A stretch of DNA of 9,634 nt from assembly GCA_025450255.1 (NCBI GenBank), contig JANWHV010000219.1:1-9634 (forward strand), written 5' to 3'. The stretch is from Chloroflexota bacterium (lineage in GTDB: Bacteria > Chloroflexota > UBA5177 > JANWHV01). This document shows positions 1 to 6,689 of this stretch, one piece after another (position 1 is the first letter of the stretch; the number at the start of each line of letters is the position of its first letter). Position numbers and translations under genes: made by a program. The notes under the pieces are model-generated. The model worked only from the letters and a program-made list of their open reading frames with translations, was not told the DNA's origin and made no database searches.

Positions 1-504
1 GACCACGTCGCAGTCGAGCGGAGCCAGGCCGTCGGGCCCGATTTCGGCCAACAGGTCGGCGGAAAGAAAATGAAACGCCGAAACGACCTGCACGCCGACG
101 GGCGCGTATTCGGCCAGTTGCTCGGCGGCTGACCCGGCGGACAGGCCAATCATGCGCGAGGCACGACCGCCGATGGCGGTGGCAAGCGGCACCGTGACGT
201 CTATCAGCACGGCGCCGACCGATAGGTGGTCCTTTATCGCCTTCATGGTGCCGATTTGCGCCGCGAGCGGCACGCACACCACTACCACGGGCGCCGCGGC
301 CGCAGCCGCGGCGTTTTCCAGCCCCTCAACGCGTGCATCGTCGCGGCCGAGCAATGCCGCAGCCTGGCGTATTTTATCCGCGGCGGCAGTGGCGCGCTCG
401 GCGTCGCGCGATCCGATCGTCACCGACCGTCCCGCAAGCGCCCAACGGAGGGCCAGTCCATAGCCCTGGTTTCCCGTGCCGCCTATTACAGCGATATCAC
501 TCAT
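1..504 (-). CDS. npdG: NADPH-dependent F420 reductase (F420:NADP+ oxidoreductase), 3' end missing
   Basis: This enzyme moves hydride between NADP(H) and coenzyme F420 in the cytoplasm, linking the F420 pool to general redox metabolism. Translation from ATG at 504 gives 168 residues before the window edge; the family is usually about 210-230 residues, so the C-terminal quarter is outside. The protein opens with a Rossmann loop (IGGTGNQGYGLALRWA, residues 7-22), followed by GSRD at about 31-34, where the SR pair is the family's usual contact to the NADPH 2'-phosphate. VVVVCVPLA (about 73-81) and SAFHFLSA (about 142-149) match conserved F420:NADP+ oxidoreductase segments. A GGGGAG ribosome-binding site lies about 6 bases before the ATG and supports this start. 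It follows cofE on the same strand after a 123-base gap, so it may share the cof transcript or have its own promoter. The alternative is a more general NAD(P)-binding reductase, which the F420 gene context makes less likely. Confidence 0.88.
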   Translation of the reverse strand, partial: MSDIAVIGGTGNQGYGLALRWALAGRSVTIGSRDAERATAAADKIRQAAALLGRDDARVEGLENAAAAAAAPVVVVCVPLAAQIGTMKAIKDHLSVGAVLIDVTVPLATAIGGRASRMIGLSAGSAAEQLAEYAPVGVQVVSAFHFLSADLLAEIGPDGLAPLDCDVV

Positions 505-627
505 GGCATTCTCCCCGGCCCTTACATGGTTTTGTATCGGCGTATCGCGCGGATGTTCATCACTCTGAAACGGGTACACTGGTGGCGACGCCCGGTCGAG
601 CCCGAGCTACACGGATCACTTTGCTTG
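505..627. other. Intergenic gap between cofE and npdG
   Basis: These 123 bases separate the stop of cofE from the start of npdG on the same strand. The rest of the cof cluster is packed with overlaps or near-overlaps, so this is the one real gap in it. I see the npdG ribosome-binding site at its low-coordinate end. I found no convincing -35/-10 pair and no hairpin followed by a T-run, so I cannot say whether it holds a promoter or only a spacer. Confidence 0.5.
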
Positions 628-1380
628 TCAGCGGAACAGATCCAGCTCTGGGCGGCGTATCAGCTCTCGAGCGCTGCCTTCGCTAAGTTCAGCCTGGAAG
701 CCGCGGATGACGGCCACCGGTACGCGGTCCAGTTTACCCATTACCAGCTCGGCGGCGCCGGCCAACTCATCGGCCACGGCGAGCGCGGTCACGCGCAACG
801 GCCGGCCCTGGGCGTCGTGCTTGCCAATGTAGTCCCGGATCGGCTTGATGCCTGAGACGCCAATCGCTACATTGGTCAATCCTTCGCGCCATGGACGGCC
901 AAAGGTATCGCACACGATCACCGCAATCCGCCGGCCCGTCGTCGCCAGCACTGAAGCTCTGATGCGCGCGGCGGACTCGTCTGGGTTGTCCGGCAGCACG
1001 CAGACGATATCGTCGCCCACGATATTTGACTGATCGACGCCGGCATTGGCGCAAATCAGCCCATGCCGCGTTTCGGCAATTATCACGCCACGGTCCATGC
1101 GAACGATGCGCGTGCTCTGGCGAAGCACCAACTCAATATGCCGGGCATCCTTGCCCCAACGCGCGGCGAACGCGGTTGCCACGGGAGTTGGCGTGATGTC
1201 GCGCAGATTCACCAGCGCCCCCTCCGCTTTGGCCACGATCTTGTGGGTGACAACCAGCACGTCGTCGCCGGAGAGGCCATCGCCTTCAGCGGCGAAGGCG
1301 GCGACGATCAGGCCGCCGAGATCGTCTCCGGGCTTGATTTCCGGCAGACCGTTTACAGGAAGCAGATGTACGGCGGCCAT
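628..1380 (-). CDS. cofE: Coenzyme F420-0:L-glutamate ligase, single-domain
   Basis: CofE adds gamma-linked L-glutamate residues to F420-0 using GTP and divalent metal, forming the polyglutamate tail. The 250-residue product matches stand-alone CofE in length. Visible family blocks are LLPVNGLPEIKPGDDL (about 6-21), VVTHKIVAKAEG (about 43-54), the signature RHGLICANAGVDQSN (about 105-119), and CDTFGRPWREGLTNVAIG (about 157-174). The start is ATG at 1380, two bases after the cofC stop. A TTG at 1392 in the same frame would add four residues and overlap cofC by 10 bases, but the GGGG element is too close to it, and the family normally begins about nine residues before LPEIKPGDD. There is no C-terminal FMN nitroreductase-like domain as in actinobacterial FbiB, so a dehydro-F420-0 reductase, if used, must be separate. 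It is probably translationally coupled to cofC. Confidence 0.93.
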   Translation of the reverse strand: MAAVHLLPVNGLPEIKPGDDLGGLIVAAFAAEGDGLSGDDVLVVTHKIVAKAEGALVNLRDITPTPVATAFAARWGKDARHIELVLRQSTRIVRMDRGVIIAETRHGLICANAGVDQSNIVGDDIVCVLPDNPDESAARIRASVLATTGRRIAVIVCDTFGRPWREGLTNVAIGVSGIKPIRDYIGKHDAQGRPLRVTALAVADELAGAAELVMGKLDRVPVAVIRGFQAELSEGSARELIRRPELDLFR

Positions 1381-1382
1381 GC

Positions 1383-2126
1383 TCAACGGCAATGCCCCGA
1401 GACGCAGGTTCGCGAGGCGTCACTGCCAAGGCTATCGAGCATAGCCTTCAGAGACGCCACATCGCCATCCATGGCGCTCATATCGAGTGATGGCATGCCG
1501 GCCCTCGCCGCCAGTAAATCGAGGTCTTCGGGCGTATCAATGTCCAGGGCGAGGTCCGCGCTCCGGCAGGTTACAAACGCCACGCCACGCTCTTCGGCAT
1601 AGGCACGGTGACGCTCGAAGCTTCCCTCTCCAAACGCGAATGGGATGACGAGCGGCGGCCGCGCCAACAGCGCGTTCGTGCCGTTCCTATGGCGGTCCGG
1701 AGCGATTGCGACGCCACGGTCGGCTTTGAGCGATCGGACGAGGTTGGTGAGCGCTGCCGGGGTTGCCGTCGGCACATCGCCCGCCACTACCAGCAACGAT
1801 GTGGCGCCGCGCGACACGGCCTCATGCGCTCCCCGCGCGATCACATCATTGAGCGATGTATCGAACCACGGCGCCTGCCGTCGTGACTCCGCCAATGGCG
1901 GCTCCCACAACGGTGTGGCGCCCAATCGGGCGGCAGTGTCCAGTTGCTCGGCTGATCCGCTAACGACCAGGCAGCCCTCGATGTCGGGCATGTCTAACAC
2001 GGCCCGCAGCACTCGCTCGAATGAAAAGCGGCTCAGGAGCCGGCGCGCGGCCGGCGTCACGCGCGTGCTTAACCGTGTCTTGCCCAGCGATGGGTCTTTC
2101 GCCGGGATGAGCGCCCAGAGGCTCAT
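1383..2126 (-). CDS. cofC: 2-phospho-L-lactate (or phosphoenolpyruvate) guanylyltransferase
   Basis: CofC/FbiD activates a three-carbon phospho-acid (2-phospho-L-lactate, PEP or 3-phosphoglycerate, depending on lineage) with GTP, making the donor used by CofD. The 247-residue product shows the nucleotidyltransferase start ALIPAKDPSLGKTRLS (5-20), the metal-site segment VVAGDVPT (113-120), APDRHRNGTNALL (142-154), FGEGSFERH (165-173) and DIDTPEDL (195-202). The sequence alone does not show which phospho-acid is used. The recognisable domain ends near residue 207; a further tail of about 40 residues, containing two cysteines near the end, goes beyond the usual length of about 210-220. The ATG at 2126 overlaps the cofD stop in an ATGA junction, and a GGTGAG element about 9 bases upstream supports it, so translation is probably coupled to cofD. 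Confidence 0.92.
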   Translation of the reverse strand: MSLWALIPAKDPSLGKTRLSTRVTPAARRLLSRFSFERVLRAVLDMPDIEGCLVVSGSAEQLDTAARLGATPLWEPPLAESRRQAPWFDTSLNDVIARGAHEAVSRGATSLLVVAGDVPTATPAALTNLVRSLKADRGVAIAPDRHRNGTNALLARPPLVIPFAFGEGSFERHRAYAEERGVAFVTCRSADLALDIDTPEDLDLLAARAGMPSLDMSAMDGDVASLKAMLDSLGSDASRTCVSGHCR

Positions 2127-3097
2127 TGCCGTTTCTCACCGTCGCCGGCCAACGTGTCCATCTCGTGCCGCGTCTGGTCGACCACGTCCAGCACGGTTCG
2201 CGCCAACGTTCGCCGGTCCGCGGCCGTCCGCATCAGGATCGGCGTTACTATAGGCTGCGCTCCCGCCGCTCGCACCGAGCCGGCGAGCGCGCTATCCAGA
2301 TTGTCGATTAGCAGTTTCGGGGCGAGGTCGGCGTACGCGGCCGCCACGCCGGCCACGCTGACTTCGCGGCCCAGCCCTTCCAGCATACGCGCGGCAGGGC
2401 CTTTCACCGCCTGGCCGGCGATGATTGGGCTGACCGCGACGATCGGCACTCGCGCGGCCAGCAAGTAGTCTCGCAGGCCGGGTATCCGCAAGATTGGACC
2501 GACGCTGACGATAGGATTCGATGGGCAGATAACGACGGCGGTGCATTGGCTGAAGGCTGCGCGCACGGCGAAGCTCAGGGTCGCAAGGTCGATGCCCTCA
2601 AATCGCACGGCGCGGACCTCGTCACGGCACTGTCGCCGCACGAAATATTCCTGGAAACCAAGATCGCCATCCGGGGTGGTCACGATCGTCTGTACCGGCT
2701 CGTCACACATTGGCAAGATCTGGGCATGAATGCCCAGCGCCTCGATCAGTTGGGCGGTTGCCTGCGTGAGGGTACGAGAATCGCGCAGCATGGTTGTGCG
2801 CAGCACGTGTGTCACCAGGTCCCTGTCACCAAGGCGGAACCAGTCGGGCGCGCCGTATTTGCCCAGCATCTCAAGCCCGTTAAAGGTGTCGCCCTGTATG
2901 CCCCAACCTGTTTCGGGGTTGGCGATGCCACCGAGCGTATACATGACGGTATCGAGGTCTGGCGAGATGTGAAGCCCATGCATGACGAAATCGTCCGCCG
3001 TGTTGACGACGACCGTCAGCTCGCCGCGCGGCAATTCAGCATAGAGGCCGTCCGCAAGCTTCGCGCCACCAACCCCTCCGGCGAGGGCAACAATCAT
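2123..3097 (-). CDS. cofD: 2-phospho-L-lactate transferase (F420 tail transferase)
   Basis: CofD (FbiA in actinobacteria) transfers the phospho-acid part of the guanylylated donor made by CofC onto the deazaflavin Fo, giving F420-0 or dehydro-F420-0 and releasing GMP. The 324-residue product has the usual family length and blocks: MIVALAGGVGGAKLADGLY (1-19), VNTADDFVMHGLHISPDLDT (31-50), GWGIQGDTF (64-72), LGDRDLVTHVLRT (89-101) and ICPSNPIVSVGPIL (190-203). The frame stays open upstream to 3343, but the conserved N-terminus starts exactly at ATG 3097. A GGGAGAG ribosome-binding site sits 5 bases before it, and the upstream translation resembles no CofD sequence. It is the first gene of the cofD-cofC-cofE run and faces the oxidoreductase gene across a 408-base region. 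The short tail after about residue 310 is hydrophilic and unremarkable. Confidence 0.94.
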   Translation of the reverse strand: MIVALAGGVGGAKLADGLYAELPRGELTVVVNTADDFVMHGLHISPDLDTVMYTLGGIANPETGWGIQGDTFNGLEMLGKYGAPDWFRLGDRDLVTHVLRTTMLRDSRTLTQATAQLIEALGIHAQILPMCDEPVQTIVTTPDGDLGFQEYFVRRQCRDEVRAVRFEGIDLATLSFAVRAAFSQCTAVVICPSNPIVSVGPILRIPGLRDYLLAARVPIVAVSPIIAGQAVKGPAARMLEGLGREVSVAGVAAAYADLAPKLLIDNLDSALAGSVRAAGAQPIVTPILMRTAADRRTLARTVLDVVDQTRHEMDTLAGDGEKRQ

Positions 3098-3505
3098 AGA
3101 GTCTCTCCCGTACAGGGGCTTGTGCTTGGCTAAAGCGGAAGTCGATGAGGTCCGCGCCTCGAATTCAGCGCGACGGTCGGAGCCTTCCTCATGAGCATAG
3201 CAGCGGCTCGATTTTTCGAGCAATTCAACGTCGATATGATCCGGCACGGAGGAGCAAGCGCGGAAACGGACGGCAAGACGACGCCCGTTATCGCCATCGC
3301 GCCTCTGTATGGGTATAGTGTAATTCTCTGGTTTTCGCCCCAAGATTGGATCCGCGCATGGACGGGAGAACGGGCGCCGAGTACCGCGTGGACGAACAGT
3401 TTGGCCGACGCACCCGGTATCCGACTGTTTCTCGCATGCCCCTATACCCTCCGTCCGGGCCGACCAACGATGGAGCCCAATCGGTTAGTGAAAGAGATAG
3501 TAACG
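3098..3505. promoter_or_regulatory. Divergent control region between cofD and the F420-type oxidoreductase
   Basis: This 408-base stretch lies between the divergent starts of cofD (minus) and the oxidoreductase (plus). Open frames run into it from both genes, but the translations have no family similarity, and the codons around 3300-3350 are unusually AT-ending for this genome, so I read it as non-coding. It holds the cofD ribosome-binding site (3103-3109), a perfect palindrome at 3206-3221, and a locally AT-rich core around 3310-3336 with TATAGT at 3314-3319 on the plus strand and TATACC-like bases on the minus strand. I could not match a -35 box at proper spacing on either strand, so no specific promoter is called. 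Both genes' promoters must lie in or near here if they are transcribed separately. Confidence 0.55.
3206..3221. repeat. Perfect inverted repeat, possible operator or hairpin
   Basis: GCTCGA-TTTT-TCGAGC is a perfect 6-bp inverted repeat with a 4-base spacer. It lies 109 bases upstream of the cofD start and 285 bases upstream of the oxidoreductase start, inside their shared control region. On the minus strand the loop reads AAAA. There is no T-run after the stem in either direction long enough to call a terminator. It could be a regulator-binding site or a leader hairpin; a 6-bp palindrome could also occur by chance in GC-rich DNA. Confidence 0.35.
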
Positions 3506-3508
3506 GTG
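3491..3508 (+). promoter_or_regulatory. Ribosome-binding site and GTG start of the luciferase-like oxidoreductase
   Basis: AAAGAGA at 3491-3497 is a moderate purine-rich Shine-Dalgarno match, 8 bases before GTG at 3506. That GTG places the family N-terminus (LEFGMTLMPDPP) immediately after the initiator. The nearest in-frame ATGs are at 3470, which would add twelve non-family residues, and at 3521, which would remove the first beta strand. Confidence 0.5.
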
Positions 3509-4498
3509 CTAGAATTTGGCATGACCCTGATGCCGGATCCGCCGACCTCGCGTATTGTAGAACTGACCCGCGCTGCCGAGGCCCATGGCTTTTCGTATGG
3601 TTGGCTCTTTGACTCGCACGTCCTCTGGATGGATCCATATCCGCTGCTCACGCTGATGGCGGCCAATACCACGCGGATGCGCCTGGGTACTTGTGTGACC
3701 AACCCCGGTACGCGCGAGCCGAGCGTCACGGCCAGCGTATTCTCCACGCTCAACGAAATATCGGGCGGCAGGATGGTGATGGGCATTGGCCGCGGTGATA
3801 GCGCGCGCCGGGTGATGGGGAAGCCTCCAACCACGCTAGCCACGCTGGAGGTCGCGATCGAGGAGATTCGTGCCCTGGCGGCGGGGGAGCCGACCCGCGA
3901 TGGCGAGCATGCGATCCAGATGAAGTGGGCCTCCGGCGGCCTGCCGATCTACGTTGCCGCCTATGGACCAAAGGCGCTGCGCCTCGCGGGCAAGATAGGC
4001 GACGGCGTGATCCTGCAGTTTGCCGACCCGCGGCTTGTCAAGTGGTGCCTTGGCTTCTGTCGCGAAGGCTGCGAGGAGGCGGGGCGCGATTGGTCCAGGT
4101 TCCACGTAATGAGCGCGGCGCCTACGTTTATCTCGGAGGACCTTGAGCGCGCGCGGGGCCAGGTGCGCTGGTTCCCGGCCATGGTCTCGAACCACGTGGT
4201 AGACCTGGTGTCCAAATACCCGCTGGACCAATTGCCACCGGAGCTGACGCGCTACGTCCGCAACCGGCCCGGATACGACTATCAAGAACATGGACGGGTC
4301 GGCGCGCACCACGCGGAGTTCGTCACGGACGACGTGGTGGACCGCTTCTGTGTTATCGGCACGGCGGAACAGTGCCGCCAGAAGATGGTGGAGCTGCGTG
4401 ACGCCGGCGTGACGGAATTCAATATATACCTGATGACGGACGAGAAGGAGCGCACGCTCGAGGTCTACGGGAAAGAAATAATTCCCCACTTCGCATAG
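3506..4498 (+). CDS. LLM-class F420-dependent oxidoreductase
   Basis: A member of the luciferase-like monooxygenase superfamily (TIM-barrel flavin/deazaflavin enzymes) that probably uses F420/F420H2 for hydride transfer; the substrate cannot be read from sequence. With a GTG start it is 330 residues, normal for the family. Recognisable parts are the first strand EFGMTLMPDPP (3-13), YGWLFDSHVLW (31-41), the TCVTNPGTREPSV segment (62-74, cofactor-side loop), GGRMVMGIGRGDSARRVMGK (87-106), AGKIGDGVILQ (161-171) and a C-terminal cofactor-phosphate-side region FCVIGTAEQC (281-290). The DSH...TNP...GRGDS..VMGK pattern resembles the CPS_4043-like clade (TIGR03842) as I recall it. It is the only plus-strand gene in the window: divergent from cofD and convergent with the FAH-family gene 13 bases away. 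Its position beside F420 synthesis genes favours F420 over FMN as cofactor, by inference. The frame is open upstream to 3191, but those residues are not family-like. Confidence 0.82.
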   Translation: MLEFGMTLMPDPPTSRIVELTRAAEAHGFSYGWLFDSHVLWMDPYPLLTLMAANTTRMRLGTCVTNPGTREPSVTASVFSTLNEISGGRMVMGIGRGDSARRVMGKPPTTLATLEVAIEEIRALAAGEPTRDGEHAIQMKWASGGLPIYVAAYGPKALRLAGKIGDGVILQFADPRLVKWCLGFCREGCEEAGRDWSRFHVMSAAPTFISEDLERARGQVRWFPAMVSNHVVDLVSKYPLDQLPPELTRYVRNRPGYDYQEHGRVGAHHAEFVTDDVVDRFCVIGTAEQCRQKMVELRDAGVTEFNIYLMTDEKERTLEVYGKEIIPHFA

Positions 4499-4511
4499 GC
4501 TGCTCGCGCCG

Positions 4512-5399
4512 TTACGCCACCTCGTTATGGAGCGTGCCGAGGCCGGATATGCCGATACGCACCCGGTCTCCGCGCCGTAACGAAAGGCTGTCCGGCGGCA
4601 CCAGGCAGGTTCCGGTCAGCAGCACGGCGCCGTCTGGAAAGGTGTTGGAGCGGCCAAGGTACTCGACAAGCTCGGCAAATGCGCGGTGCAGTTTCGCTGT
4701 CGTCGTTTCGTCGCTCCACACTTCCACGCCGTCGCGGGTTATGGCGCAGGTGATTGCGAGATCGTTGGCATTCGGCACCGATTCCGCCGGGACCAGCCAG
4801 GGGCCAACCGCGCACGAGCCGTCGTACACCTTGGCCTGAGGCAGGTACAGCGGATTCTCTCCCTCAATGTCACGGGAGCTGACATCGTTGCCGATGGTGA
4901 ACGCCGCGATGCGTAGGGATGGGCTGAGCACGAGCGCCAACTCCGGCTCGGGCACGGTCCAGCGCGCGTCAGGGCGCACGCGGATCAGACCGCCGTCGCC
5001 AACGGTCCGGCGCGGGTTCGCCTTGAAGAAGAGTTCCGGCCGCTCGGCCGCGTAGACCCGCGCGTACATATCGGCGGCGTGCTCACTCTCCTGCTCACGC
5101 GCCTCCCGGCTGCGCTCATACGTCACTCCGGCCGCCCAGATCTCTTGCTCATCCACCGGGGCTAATAGTTCGACCGTGTCGAGATCGTGAAGCGGCGCGG
5201 TCGACGCAATACTCGCGACGAGCGAAGAAATGGGAACGTCGGCTCCGAGCAAGCCGGATATGGAGGTTGCCCAGGGCAGGCCGGACGCGGTGAGGTCACG
5301 AATGCCCGTGCCGTCGAACCAGCCGAGGCGTGCGTCAGCACCGCTTATGCGAAACCGGCAGGCCGCCGGGTAATCTGGTAGGATCCGTTCCGCATGCAT
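4512..5399 (-). CDS. Fumarylacetoacetate hydrolase (FAH) family protein, possible 2-keto-3-deoxy-aldonate dehydratase
   Basis: The FAH superfamily contains metal-dependent hydrolases, decarboxylases and dehydratases acting on 2-keto acids. The 295-residue protein has the metal-ligand pattern of the family: EPE at 151-153 (E151, E153) and D172 in NDVSSRD, followed by ENPLYLPQAKVYDGSCAVGP (181-200). WAAGVTYERSREAREQES (88-105) and YAAERPELFFKANPRR (116-131) resemble the longer-N-terminus group that includes archaeal 2-keto-3-deoxy-D-arabinonate dehydratase (KdaD). That points to dehydration of a sugar-derived keto acid rather than aromatic-ring catabolism, but this is a memory-based resemblance and other FAH activities remain possible. 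A strong GGAGG site lies 9 bases before ATG 5399. It follows the beta-propeller gene on the same strand after 59 bases and converges with the F420-type oxidoreductase. No other sugar-acid pathway gene is visible in the window. Confidence 0.82.
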   Translation of the reverse strand: MHAERILPDYPAACRFRISGADARLGWFDGTGIRDLTASGLPWATSISGLLGADVPISSLVASIASTAPLHDLDTVELLAPVDEQEIWAAGVTYERSREAREQESEHAADMYARVYAAERPELFFKANPRRTVGDGGLIRVRPDARWTVPEPELALVLSPSLRIAAFTIGNDVSSRDIEGENPLYLPQAKVYDGSCAVGPWLVPAESVPNANDLAITCAITRDGVEVWSDETTTAKLHRAFAELVEYLGRSNTFPDGAVLLTGTCLVPPDSLSLRRGDRVRIGISGLGTLHNEVA

Positions 5400-5408
5400 C
5401 GCCTATTT

Positions 5409-5419
5409 CCTCCAGGAGG
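5409..5419 (-). promoter_or_regulatory. Strong ribosome-binding site of the FAH gene, within a short palindrome
   Basis: On the minus strand the bases read CCTCCTGGAGG, with the GGAGG half ending 9 bases before the FAH-family ATG. The match to the 16S anti-Shine-Dalgarno is perfect and settles the start codon. The mirror-image CCTCC half could pair in part with it and hide the site, but the possible stem is only about 3 bp once a loop is allowed, so regulation by structure is doubtful. Confidence 0.6.
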
Positions 5420-5458
5420 CTCACGCAGCTGTATTGACCACAATTGCAACGTGATGTG

Positions 5459-6652
5459 CTATAACCTCGCCCATTGGTCGCCGCCATCCATGGAACGGAA
5501 TAGTCCGCCGACGCGGGACACGTAGAGGGCGCCGCCAGGCCCACCGGCAATATAGGTGATGTCGGCGGTAGATATACCGTTCTCGGCCGGTTCCTGCCAG
5601 CTTGCGCCGTCGTCGGCCGAGCGGAATACGTGTTGCATGCCCGCGCAGAACACCTTTCCGGCGGCGCTGACACAGCCAACAATCAGGGGATCGTTCATGC
5701 TGGCAATGGTCAGGACCTGCTTCCAATGACTCCCGCCATCCGTGGACCGGAGAAGCTGCGCGTTGGCGCTAACAATGCCTGTCCCCGCCAGGATCACGCG
5801 GCCAGCCTTGTCCACGGCTAGCAACGTCGTGGCGTCGCTCAGGCGGAGCTCGCGCGTGGCGGGATGCCAGGTTACGCCGTGGTCCGTGGAACGATACAGG
5901 CCGGATGTGCCGCGCGACGGCGTCAGGACGGCCAGCAAGGCGCCGTCCGCCGTGGCGGTCAAGGCTTGCGCGCTTCCTTCAAACGGAGACGGAGGCGCGT
6001 TCTTCGGCGTTACCAGCGTTCCAGGCCCTGTAGGCTTCCAGGTAAGCCCGCCGTCAATTGACCGGTAAATCGGACGCCCGCATTGGAACGCCGGATGACG
6101 GATCGTGGTGAGCTGTGAGACTTCATCAGGGCACGAGACGGCGGCGTACAGGCCGGACGGCGTCGCGACCAGCGATGAGGCGATGAAACGGAGACGGGGC
6201 AGGCCATTCCGGGGGCCTAATTGACTCCACGATCGGCCTGCATCGCCGCTGCGCAAAAGCCCGCTGGTTGAGGCAACACCGACGCGGCCAATATTTCCAC
6301 TGGCGGCGACAAGCACATGTGGGCGAGCCGGATCGCGGACAAAATCGCCAAGCCGGTGAGCGACGAGCGTATCGAGATGCGCGGCAGTCCAGCAATGCCC
6401 GCCGTCGGTCGATAACGCCATGTTGCCGGCGTCAGTCGAGCCGACCATCGTGGTGCTGTCGACCACCAGGAAACCAACCAGCGTGCCGACGTGGCCGCAA
6501 GCCACCGGACTAGTTTGGGCGTCGACGGCCGGATGGCCGCCGGCAAGATATGCGCTGACGAGCGCCGCGGCGGCCATAAGTCGTCCCAGCCGTCGTTGTA
6601 ACGACCTCATGTGGGAGCGCGGCGTTGGCGCCACCCTGGGCCAAACGATCAT
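5459..6652 (-). CDS. Secreted Asp-box (BNR repeat) beta-propeller protein
   Basis: A predicted exported protein of about 397 residues with seven Asp-box motifs of the S/T-x-D-x-G-x-x-W type: STDGGHCW, SGDAGRSW, SIDGGLTW, STDHGVTW, STDGGSHW, SADDGASW and SMDGGDQW, starting near residues 81, 135, 198, 255, 303, 345 and 387. Such repeats mark the hairpin turns of sialidase-, sortilin- and Ycf48-like propellers. No sialidase catalytic set is evident, so a binding or scaffold role is as likely as an enzymatic one. The N-terminus has a basic stretch (RSLQRRLGRL), a hydrophobic core (MAAAALVSAYLAGG) and a plausible signal-peptidase site after VDA. ATG 6652 has AAGGGA 12 bases upstream; ATG 6610 would give a more compact signal peptide but has no clear ribosome-binding site. 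It follows the DUF1634 gene after a short gap. The function is not known. Confidence 0.8.
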   Translation of the reverse strand: MIVWPRVAPTPRSHMRSLQRRLGRLMAAAALVSAYLAGGHPAVDAQTSPVACGHVGTLVGFLVVDSTTMVGSTDAGNMALSTDGGHCWTAAHLDTLVAHRLGDFVRDPARPHVLVAASGNIGRVGVASTSGLLRSGDAGRSWSQLGPRNGLPRLRFIASSLVATPSGLYAAVSCPDEVSQLTTIRHPAFQCGRPIYRSIDGGLTWKPTGPGTLVTPKNAPPSPFEGSAQALTATADGALLAVLTPSRGTSGLYRSTDHGVTWHPATRELRLSDATTLLAVDKAGRVILAGTGIVSANAQLLRSTDGGSHWKQVLTIASMNDPLIVGCVSAAGKVFCAGMQHVFRSADDGASWQEPAENGISTADITYIAGGPGGALYVSRVGGLFRSMDGGDQWARL

Positions 6653-6689
6653 TGAATCGGGTGTTCCCTTCTCAGTGCGGTACAGCGGC

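Noticed and set aside
560..620. GGTCGAGCCC in the cofE-npdG gap, faintly like a tRNA T-arm
   Set aside because: The TTCRA consensus is missing and no acceptor, D or anticodon stem can be folded around it.
226..855. Open plus-strand frame of 209 codons over the npdG-cofE junction
   Set aside because: It lies opposite npdG and the end of cofE, which have clear family motifs; the translation is Arg/His-rich and resembles no family. Long antisense frames are common in GC-rich DNA.
2546..3133. Open plus-strand frame of 195 codons opposite cofD
   Set aside because: It is antisense to conserved cofD blocks and shows no domain; it is a shadow of GC-rich coding.
3098..3343. Upstream extension of the cofD frame by 82 codons
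   Set aside because: CofD family proteins begin at the MIVALAGGVGGAK segment, the ATG there has a good ribosome-binding site, and the added residues look random.
3340..3410. Bases near 3385 (GAGTACCGCGTGG) slightly like the T-box riboswitch core
   Set aside because: The required GGTGG before the core, the specifier stem and a terminator/antiterminator pair are not visible, and the downstream gene is not a tRNA ligase or amino-acid gene.
3191..3505. Upstream extension of the oxidoreductase frame by 105 codons
   Set aside because: The family N-terminus begins at LEFGMTLMPDPP; the extension shows no signal peptide or domain and has AT-ending codons unlike the gene itself.
4499..4511. Possible bidirectional terminator between the convergent genes
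   Set aside because: Only 13 bases lie between the stops, with no stem-loop and no T-run.
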